Below are positions 9,901 to 12,583 of a stretch of DNA of 12,583 nucleotides, in pieces. The first letter of the stretch is position 1. Each line of letters begins with the position of its first letter. The notes beneath the pieces were generated by a model. That model was not told the origin of the DNA, made no database searches, and saw only the letters and a list, made by a program, of their open reading frames with translations. Made by a program: the position numbers and the translations under genes. Source of the DNA: Phoronis ovalis (Eukaryota > Phoronida > Phoronidae); assembly GCA_028565635.1 (NCBI GenBank), contig JAOXYB010043926.1, forward strand, positions 1 to 12,583, written 5' to 3'.

Positions 9901-10994
9901 ACATTGCCATTGTGACCATTGCAGATGTGCAGACAACACGCTGAGAAGAATATGCAGCTAAGACTTGAGCGCCATACATTATAAACATAGGTAGTAACAA
10001 GTCATTGCAATCACACAAAAAATCACAATCGATATCAATTCTATTTTGACATCTTTACTGCAAATTATTACTATGATTATAAAAAATATCTGTTAGAAAT
10101 CTGTCACACAGTCTTGTTTAAGGACATTTCTTGTTTTACTTGCTTTAATGGTCATGGAAGATGTACACACATTACTTGTTACTTGTAGCTCGTTGCTTAT
10201 ATTTCTAAGAATGATTATCATATAACCTCTTTAATGAATAAAATGATCTGTTGGTAATTGATGTTATTTTATAGGATGTGCTAGATGATACATTTCCCCG
10301 TATTATGAATTTAGTTGAGAAGCGCGAAAAGATTATAAAAGAAAGAGAAGAAGCAGGTTTCCATGACATTTCTGCAGGTGATCAACATAATTGGGACAGC
10401 AGTCTATCATCTTTGGGTCAAAGAGTAAGAACTCAGCGTGAAACAGAACGTAATGGTGGTGGTGGAAATGGTGGAGCTGGAAGAAAACGTAGAAGTGCAC
10501 AAGGTAAGTCTCATGTCACATTGTTTGTTTCAGTGAGCATTAGGTCTTCGTTTATTTTGGCTGCTGCAGAACAGGTGTATATAATCAAGACACTCATGAA
10601 ACTGCAAAAAAAAAAAAAAAATTAAATTTAAAAATGAGATTTTAGCTCACTCTGATAGTACCCTGTTTGTGTAGTATTGAAGAAATAGGATATTATATAA
10701 TTATTAATACTAGGTCCAAGAAACATAAACAAAGCTTTCCGCATCAATTAGCAACCACTGACCTGTGACACTGAATATTCTTGAACAAATAGTATCTTTT
10801 TTGTTGTAGGTGCTATGACATGTGAGGATATGCGCCGCTTCAGCTCCCAAGGTCTACCTAGCAGTTTAGATGTCACAGCAATTAATACAATGACTGATTC
10901 AGACTTCATATCTTGTGTTGATTTACTTGGTACAACCACTGGCTGGTCCAGTACACAACTTACATCATTAGCAGGAGTTGCTAAGAGAAACACA
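673..10994 (+). CDS. 19-exon gene for a mesothelin/stereocilin/otoancorin-like secreted helical-repeat protein, partial at both ends
   Basis: The coding exons are 673/686-941, 1583-1767, 2019-2165, 2773-2936, 3258-3441, 3902-4029, 4257-4365, 4879-5070, 5399-5443, 5807-5977, 6315-6467, 6771-6975, 7077-7116, 7312-7425, 7827-7965, 8130-8329, 8996-9086, 10275-10503 and 10810-10994. All phases agree across 18 junctions, and from the ATG at 686 they give 979 codons with no stop. Seven repeats carry Gly with hydrophobic residues at +6, +11 and +14, at Gly 294, 420, 483, 548, 609, 761 and 825, so the period is about 63 residues. This spacing is what I recall of mesothelin-family superhelical repeats, which act at the cell surface or in extracellular matrix. 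Fourteen N-glycosylation sequons and an RKRR site at 911-914 support passage through the secretory pathway. The signal peptide and C-terminal anchor are not in view. The exon structure is nearly certain; the family call is an inference from motif spacing, and another ARM-like extracellular protein is possible. Confidence 0.72.
942..1582 (+). other. Intron 1 (641 bases)
   Basis: GTAAGT-TTCCAG intron, phase 1, AT-rich. It contains a fortuitous open frame (from 1495) that runs into exon 2. I see no other structure. Confidence 0.8.
1583..1767 (+). CDS. Exon 2
   Basis: The acceptor is TTCCAG at 1577-1582 and the donor GTAATA follows at 1768. Entry is phase 1, making GTC (Val 86) across the junction, and exit is phase 0. 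It encodes residues 86-147 with one helical repeat, ELAYLLDSLNHTVAECL, where Ala 102 stands in the Gly position of the repeat. It has two sequons (NHT, NMT) and two Cys. Codons upstream of 1583 are open but intronic. Confidence 0.85.
2019..2165 (+). CDS. Exon 3 (symmetric, phase 0-0)
   Basis: The acceptor is a strong pyrimidine tract ending TTCTGCAG at 2018 and the donor is GTAAGT at 2166. It encodes residues 148-196 with a degenerate repeat around YICGSLVDNELGFEDAYNIL, one sequon (NRT) and two Cys. Being 147 bases and phase 0 on both sides, it could be skipped without a frameshift. Confidence 0.87.
2166..2772 (+). other. Intron 3 (607 bases) with a possible transposon remnant
   Basis: GTAAGT-TTCTAG intron, phase 0. 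About 2220-2690 is less AT-rich and less T-run-rich than the other introns, with several CCC/GGG runs and the word TAACCCTGG at both ends (near 2313 and 2649, same strand). It may be a non-autonomous mobile element, but no terminal inverted repeat or target duplication is clear. Confidence 0.4.
2773..2936 (+). CDS. Exon 4
   Basis: The acceptor is TTCTAG (2767-2772) and the donor is GTAATT (2937). Entry is phase 0 and exit phase 2. It encodes residues 197-250 and two bases of Ser 251. The unit WFMAAINAGAGVTREVIARM fits the family repeat with Ile 229 in the Gly place. Sequons are NRS and NDS, the second formed across the junction with exon 5. No ATG-initiated open frame of useful length covers it, so it is easily missed. 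Confidence 0.85.
2937..3257 (+). other. Intron 4 (321 bases)
   Basis: GTAATT-TCTAG intron, phase 2. It is plain AT-rich sequence with nothing else visible. Confidence 0.8.
3258..3441 (+). CDS. Exon 5
   Basis: The acceptor is TGTCTAG ending at 3257; the ATG at 3250 is therefore intronic and not a start. The donor GTAATT is at 3442. Entry is phase 2 and exit phase 0. It encodes residues 251-312, Glu/Asp-rich, with the clearest repeat, ERLGPMMDYLPSDELRLL (Gly 294). It contains no sequon and no Cys. Confidence 0.88.
3442..3901 (+). other. Intron 5 (460 bases)
   Basis: GTAATT-TTTAG intron, phase 0. It is AT-rich and I see nothing in it. Confidence 0.8.
3902..4029 (+). CDS. Exon 6
   Basis: The acceptor is ACTTTAG ending at 3901. 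Two donors are possible, GTATGT at 4030 and GTATAA at 4034. Only the first gives phase 2 and joins in frame to exon 7, whose other frames carry a stop. It encodes residues 313-354 and two bases of Glu 355, acidic, with sequons NMS and NWT. Confidence 0.82.
4257..4365 (+). CDS. Exon 7
   Basis: The acceptor is AACTTCAG ending at 4256 and the donor is GTAATG at 4366. Entry is phase 2 and exit phase 0. It encodes residues 355-391, which are Trp-rich then an Ala/Leu-rich helix (DALLLEAIAGIGHEAL). The repeat pattern is weak here. There are no sequons. Confidence 0.82.
4366..4878 (+). other. Intron 7 (513 bases)
   Basis: GTAATG-TTAAG intron, phase 0. It is AT-rich, and the long minus-strand open frame overlapping its start is a shadow. 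Nothing else is visible. Confidence 0.8.
4879..5070 (+). CDS. Exon 8 (symmetric, phase 0-0)
   Basis: The acceptor is TTTTTAAG ending at 4878 and the donor is GTAAGT at 5071. It is 192 bases, phase 0 at both ends, encoding residues 392-455. The repeat QELGNLLSGFSSEYICQIP has Gly 420 and conserved spacing. It has sequons NTT and NGS and one Cys. Confidence 0.88.
5071..5398 (+). other. Intron 8 (328 bases)
   Basis: GTAAGT-TACAG intron, phase 0, plain AT-rich sequence. Confidence 0.8.
5399..5443 (+). CDS. Exon 9 (45-base small exon)
   Basis: The acceptor is TGTTACAG ending at 5398 and the donor is GTAAGT at 5444. It encodes 15 residues (ARCIFDRFLQSNASG, 456-470) with one Cys and one sequon (NAS), phase 0 at both ends. 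A second AG at 5402-5403 would break the frame. It is small, but both splice sites are good and the frame agrees on both sides. Confidence 0.75.
5444..5806 (+). other. Intron 9 (363 bases)
   Basis: GTAAGT-CGTAG intron, phase 0. I see nothing else in it. Confidence 0.78.
5807..5977 (+). CDS. Exon 10 (symmetric, phase 0-0)
   Basis: The acceptor is TCGTAG ending at 5806 and the donor is GTAAGC at 5978. It encodes residues 471-527, starting with sequon NIT. The repeat GMLGRFVQSMLSEEIEQL has Gly 483, and a second acidic helix (HLDSFRDAFDDLDEPQM) completes the unit. The ATG at 5828 is internal. Confidence 0.88.
5978..6314 (+). other. Intron 10 (337 bases)
   Basis: GTAAGC-TACAG intron, phase 0, with no other structure. 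Confidence 0.8.
6315..6467 (+). CDS. Exon 11 (symmetric, phase 0-0)
   Basis: The acceptor is ATATTACAG ending at 6314 and the donor is GTATTA at 6468, the weakest donor of the set. It encodes residues 528-578 with the repeat DQIGVLMEEIPLDLLEGI (Gly 548) and sequon NIS, which is followed by Pro and so may be poorly used. Confidence 0.87.
6468..6770 (+). other. Intron 11 (303 bases)
   Basis: GTATTA-TGTAG intron, phase 0, with no other structure. Confidence 0.8.
6771..6975 (+). CDS. Exon 12
   Basis: The acceptor is TTAATTGTAG ending at 6770. The donor GTAAAC at 6976 leaves one base of codon 647. It encodes residues 579-646, aromatic at the start (ARFFWMK), with four Cys and the repeat HEFGRIMCGMGCDDILRLP (Gly 609). 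The Cys cluster suggests local disulfides. It has no sequon. Confidence 0.85.
7077..7116 (+). CDS. Exon 13 (40-base micro-exon)
   Basis: This exon is needed to join exons 12 and 14 in frame. Only phase 1 entry is open, and exit is phase 2 at a consensus GTAAGT (7117). It encodes residues 647-659 with sequon NES formed near the end. The acceptor is a tandem TAGTAG (7074-7079). Use of the second AG would start the exon at 7080 and change Ile-Asp to Asn without a frameshift. Confidence 0.68.
7312..7425 (+). CDS. Exon 14
   Basis: Two AGs stand 5 bases apart, at 7305-7306 and 7310-7311. In the phase left by exon 13, starting at 7307 runs into TAG while starting at 7312 stays open, so I use the second. 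The donor is GTAAGC at 7426, exit phase 2. It encodes residues 660-697, basic (CLAKKIMAKIEC, then RIRPSEIKRFK), with two Cys. It is the first exon of the sequon-free C-terminal part. Confidence 0.7.
7426..7826 (+). other. Intron 14 (401 bases)
   Basis: GTAAGC-TTTAG intron, phase 2. Its middle (about 7564-7710) is the dispersed repeat copy described separately; the rest is plain AT-rich sequence. Confidence 0.8.
7564..7710. repeat. Dispersed short repeat, copy 1 (intron 14)
   Basis: This copy holds GTTGACCAGAC, a hairpin TGACAT-AATG-ATGTCA (7590-7605), an exact 16-base doublet TGTGATGTCATAGAAT (7612-7627 and 7631-7646), and CTGTTAGTGTCAATGCAAAC (7690-7709). The same ordered blocks recur in intron 17, and the last one again at 11059-11078, which marks a dispersed element of the MITE or SINE kind. 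Class and exact ends are unknown. Confidence 0.6.
7827..7965 (+). CDS. Exon 15
   Basis: The acceptor is TTGTTTTAG ending at 7826 and the donor is GTAAGT at 7966. Entry is phase 2 (Asp 698 across the junction) and exit is phase 0. It encodes residues 698-744 with three Cys and a repeat-like unit, CRAVVTELGHGDLTQLP, where Arg 714 takes the Gly position. Confidence 0.87.
8130..8329 (+). CDS. Exon 16
   Basis: The acceptor is AATTATAG ending at 8129. The donor is GTGAGT at 8330, exit phase 2; an overlapping GT at 8328 would be out of phase with exon 17. It encodes residues 745-810. The repeat QSAGDLLCGMTPDDFDDL has Gly 761, followed by a basic helix (RQRIVQRAVTRLN). It has two Cys and no sequon. 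Confidence 0.86.
8330..8995 (+). other. Intron 16 (666 bases)
   Basis: GTGAGT-TTCAG intron, phase 2. It is AT-rich with a good pyrimidine tract at its 3' end, and I see no other structure. Confidence 0.8.
8996..9086 (+). CDS. Exon 17
   Basis: A strong acceptor, GTTCCTTTTCAG, ends at 8995 and the donor is GTAAGT at 9087. Entry is phase 2 (Val 811 across the junction) and exit is phase 0. It encodes residues 811-841 with the repeat VRFGPALFDLTDVQINQIS (Gly 825). It has no ATG and is too short to stand out as an open frame. Confidence 0.86.
9087..10274 (+). other. Intron 17 (1,188 bases, the longest complete intron)
   Basis: GTAAGT-TATAG intron, phase 0. It contains a copy of the dispersed repeat near its start and a small palindrome, TTGGCT-AC-AGCCAA (9374-9387). 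From about 9400 on I see nothing beyond AT-rich sequence. Confidence 0.78.
9140..9256. repeat. Dispersed short repeat, copy 2 (intron 17)
   Basis: This copy shares GTTAACCAGAC with copy 1. Bases 9156-9186 match 7597-7627 at 27 of 31 positions, and a later AGTGTCAGT block corresponds to the AGTGTCAAT of copy 1. Order and strand agree with copy 1, which argues for one repeat family rather than chance. Confidence 0.55.
10275..10503 (+). CDS. Exon 18: charged helix, Gly-rich linker and furin-type RKRR site
   Basis: The acceptor is TTTTATAG ending at 10274. The donor GTAAGT at 10504 leaves one base of Gly 918. It encodes residues 842-917: the end of the exon 17 repeat (DVLDDTFPRI), a strongly charged helix (EKREKIIKEREEAG), a polar stretch, the linker GGGGNGGAG (902-910) and RKRR followed by Ser (911-915; bases 10482-10493). 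RKRR fits the R-X-K/R-R rule for furin-type convertases, and mesothelin precursors are known to be cut by such enzymes. Cleavage here is an inference. Confidence 0.86.
10504..10809 (+). other. Intron 18 (306 bases) with a 16-base A tract
   Basis: GTAAGT-TGTAG intron, phase 1. An uninterrupted run of 16 A at 10606-10621 could be the tail of a retroposed fragment or a simple tract. No target duplication is obvious. Confidence 0.75.
10810..10994 (+). CDS. Exon 19 (last visible coding exon)
   Basis: The acceptor is TTGTTGTAG ending at 10809 and the donor is GTAAGC at 10995. Entry is phase 1 (Gly 918) and exit is phase 0. It encodes residues 918-979, which follow the predicted cleavage site, with two Cys and a degenerate repeat (CEDMRRFSSQGLPSSL). 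Reading through the donor would add 49 residues to a stop at 11139-11141; the good donor makes this a retained-intron form at most. The gene's real end is not seen. Confidence 0.82.
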
Positions 10995-11058
10995 GTAAGC
11001 TTCAGTTACATTTTTTGCCAGTCTTTATATCAAGGATTCTTGTGTTTATTAATGTTTG

Positions 11059-11078
11059 CTGTTAGTGTCAATTCAAAC
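11059..11078 (+). repeat. Fragment of the dispersed repeat
   Basis: This 20-base block matches 7690-7709 at 19 of 20 bases on the same strand. It has no other clear shared blocks around it, so it is a fragment or a short conserved core. Confidence 0.45.
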
Positions 11079-11358
11079 CTTTTGAGAAAATTCAAAAACG
11101 GACTGGCTAATCTGGTTAATGCATCAGCACCTCCTAGTTAAGCCTTAATGGCGTCATTTTTAATGGGATTGCATCATATTGAGCTGTTTTGACCAATTCC
11201 AGGATAGCTCAGATTCTTAGATACCTCATCTGATTAAACATACATTTAACTGATCTTTGTTATTGCAAATTAGTTAGTTTTATCATTTTACATTATGCTA
11301 GATTGTTTTGTCTCAAACTGTTTCTGGTAATATTTGAAATGTCTATATTGTATTTTCT

Positions 11359-11459
11359 CTAATAATCGCCCCCTGTTTTAATAATTGCCCCCCTCTAATA
11401 ATCGCTCCCTCTGGTGACTAAAATTAATCAATAATTGCCCCCTCTAATAATCGCCCCCC
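11359..11459. repeat. Left cluster of TAATAATYGCCCCC units (five)
   Basis: Units start near 11359, 11378, 11395, 11428 and 11444, alternating CTAATAATCGCCCCC and TAATAATTGCCCCC forms with spacers of 1 to 18 bases. The G/C block contrasts sharply with its AT-rich surroundings. With the right-hand cluster it looks like the subterminal sequence of a transposon; the class is not clear. Confidence 0.7.
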
Positions 11460-11542
11460 GGGGTGGCAATTTGACTTGATGACCCATCTGAATGAATACG
11501 AGATAATTACATTTTAATTCATTATAACGTGGAGCTGATTAG

Positions 11543-11548
11543 CTCTTT
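11543..11548 (-). promoter_or_regulatory. AATAAA polyadenylation signal (minus strand)
   Basis: AATAAA on the minus strand sits just past the stop of the HIRAN-like frame, where a short 3' untranslated region would put it. In AT-rich DNA the hexamer is common, so position is the main support. Confidence 0.35.
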
Positions 11549-11556
11549 ATTGAGTT

Positions 11557-11780
11557 TTAAGGAAATATGATACTATCTTTAATAAGTGTTTTGGCTTGCA
11601 AAACAAACTTCTGATCCCCTCCATGTAATAATATTTCCAATATAATTTCCATGCCGAGTACGGCAGAAGGTGATTTACGCTTCTTACCGATGACTTTCAC
11701 AATAATTGTGTTTCCATGTTGAGCAAGGTTGTATACACTGCACAAATTTCTCTAGGTATGCGACCAAAAGAATTAACTTT
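11557..11780 (-). pseudogene. HIRAN-like terminal exon or gene fragment, minus strand
   Basis: The minus-strand frame is open from just after an acceptor-like AAATAAACAG (rc of 11781-11790) to a TAA at 11557-11559, about 74 codons. It encodes SFGRIPREICAVYNL, then QHGNTIIVKVIGKKRKSP and a short Lys/Asp tail. The order G-h-(I/V)-P-R-E, H-G-(N/G)-(T/S)-I, V-(I/T)-G-(K/R)-K-R resembles the HIRAN-like region that I recall in uncharacterised proteins of cnidarians and molluscs. An AATAAA signal lies 8 bases past the stop (rc of 11543-11548). No upstream exons are found in the window, so it may be a captured or broken copy, or the last exon of a minus-strand gene. The family is inferred from memory of the motif. 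Confidence 0.42.
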
Positions 11781-11958
11781 CTGTTTATTTAGGTTTGGAA
11801 GAGTTTTTCTTTTGAAAATAAAATTCCATTACACATATAATTTCGCTTAAATAAGCCGATTTTGTTTGATTAACTGACAATCTTCAAAATCTTCCTTATG
11901 TATTGCAAACAATAATTAAAAAAAAATCTAGACTATTAATGCCAGGACTACAAATCAG

Positions 11959-12009
11959 TTAATAATTGCCACCGCTCTATTAATCACCCCCTTCTAATAA
12001 TCGCCCCCC
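11959..12009. repeat. Right cluster of TAATAATYGCCCCC units (three)
   Basis: Units start near 11959, 11977 and 11994; two are mutated (GCCACC, TTAATCACCCCC). They lie in the same orientation as the left cluster, 500 bases away, so they are direct and not inverted repeats. Confidence 0.68.
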
Positions 12010-12029
12010 TTAAAAGCAGTTTTTATGCC

Positions 12030-12583
12030 CATCACAATGTAATAGTGAATGGGCATATAGTCGTAGGGCGTGCTGCGGCGTCGCTGTCGTATCCAACTTT
12101 TCTTTGTCTCGATATAACAGCTTCAGCTTTCGTCAGATCATCTTCATATTTGGTACATGGTAAGTACAGGTCAAAGCACAGGTCGGATATAATTTTGACC
12201 TCGATTACTTCCAAAATGGCCGATTGGTGGCCATGTTTGTACCCAAGAGTGCACCTCACGTTGCGACCATTTCGGGAAAGACAAAGCATTGACAATTCGA
12301 AGGTGGATTCACATAAGCCATGGGTTGGTGGGCGTACTAGGTCAGGTGACATTTCAAAATGACCTTGAAAAGTAGGTCAAATGTCGATATGAATCTTCGA
12401 CATTTTTTGTGCGTTATACTTTCTTTGTCTCGCAATAACTGCTTCAGTTTTTATCCGATCAGCTTTATATTTGGTACAGGATAAATACAGGTCAAAATGC
12501 AGATCTTCTGTAATTGCGACATGGATCACTTTCAAGATGGCCGACTGGTGGCCATGTTTGTTCTCGAGATGTTAGCTCGCAAT
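12030..12583. repeat. Tandem repeat of about 321-base period, running off the right edge
   Basis: The block beginning TCTTTGTCTCG at 12101 recurs at 12422, and the block ending TGGTGGCCATGTTTGT at 12240 recurs ending at 12561; both give a period of 321. Copies diverge by roughly a fifth between these marks. It is more GC-rich than the gene. The shared phrases are familiar to me from mollusc interspersed repeats. Overlapping open frames on both strands (12032-12362) are by-products of the lower stop density and not genes. Confidence 0.75.

Larger units (their letters stand above)
10995..12583. other. Repeat-rich intron or 3' flank after exon 19
   Basis: This stretch starts with a GTAAGC donor and shows no further exon of the main gene. 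It carries a dispersed-repeat fragment (11059-11078), two TAATAATYGCCCCC clusters, a minus-strand HIRAN-like exon, and a tandem repeat that runs off the edge. Whether it is an intron or lies past the gene cannot be settled here. Confidence 0.6.

Noticed and set aside
10748-10993. Minus-strand 81-codon frame
   Set aside because: It is the antisense of exon 19, which is supported by splice sites and phase.
11359-12009. GC-box clusters considered as a CRISPR array
   Set aside because: Units are short, imperfect and unevenly spaced, and the context is a spliced eukaryotic gene.
12032-12362. Long overlapping frames on both strands (105 and 106 codons)
   Set aside because: They lie in the 321-base tandem repeat, overlap one another fully and end within it; lower AT content explains the lack of stops.
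1-12583. tRNA, rRNA and other structured RNA genes
   Set aside because: I saw no tRNA-like boxes or rRNA sequence by eye; a covariance-model scan would be needed to exclude small ones.

Overview
This is a window of AT-rich animal nuclear DNA, most likely from a mollusc or another lophotrochozoan. The basis is consistent GT-AG introns of 80 to 1,200 bases, no bacterial-style genes, GACA/GGAC microsatellite sequence at the left edge, and at the right edge a tandem repeat with the phrase TTCATATTTGGTACA, which I associate with mollusc genomes from memory. The species cannot be named from the sequence.

About 673 to 10994 is one plus-strand gene. I read 19 coding exons. Every junction is frame-consistent, and the exons from the ATG at 686 sum to 2,937 bases, exactly 979 codons without a stop. 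The gene is open at both ends: no convincing start or signal peptide lies upstream, and exon 19 ends in a good splice donor, so it continues beyond the window or into undetected exons. The protein is built from a helical repeat of about 63 residues. Seven copies share a Gly followed by hydrophobic residues at +6, +11 and +14, the spacing I recall from the mesothelin, stereocilin and otoancorin family of extracellular superhelical proteins. Fourteen N-glycosylation sequons sit in exons 1 to 13 and none in exons 14 to 19. A Gly-rich linker ending in a furin-type RKRR site in exon 18 implies a secreted or surface precursor that is cut, releasing or separating a C-terminal part.

The introns are mostly plain AT-rich sequence. 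Exceptions are a less AT-rich block of possible transposon origin in intron 3, and a short dispersed repeat with copies in introns 14 and 17 and a fragment after exon 19.

From 10995 to the end there is intron or 3' flank full of repeat sequence. Two directly oriented clusters of a TAATAATYGCCCCC unit flank about 500 bases that contain, on the minus strand, a HIRAN-like terminal exon with its own acceptor, stop and AATAAA signal. Beyond them, from about 12030, is a tandem repeat of about 321-base period that is rich in AGGTCA half-sites. All positions on the protein are counted provisionally from the ATG at 686.
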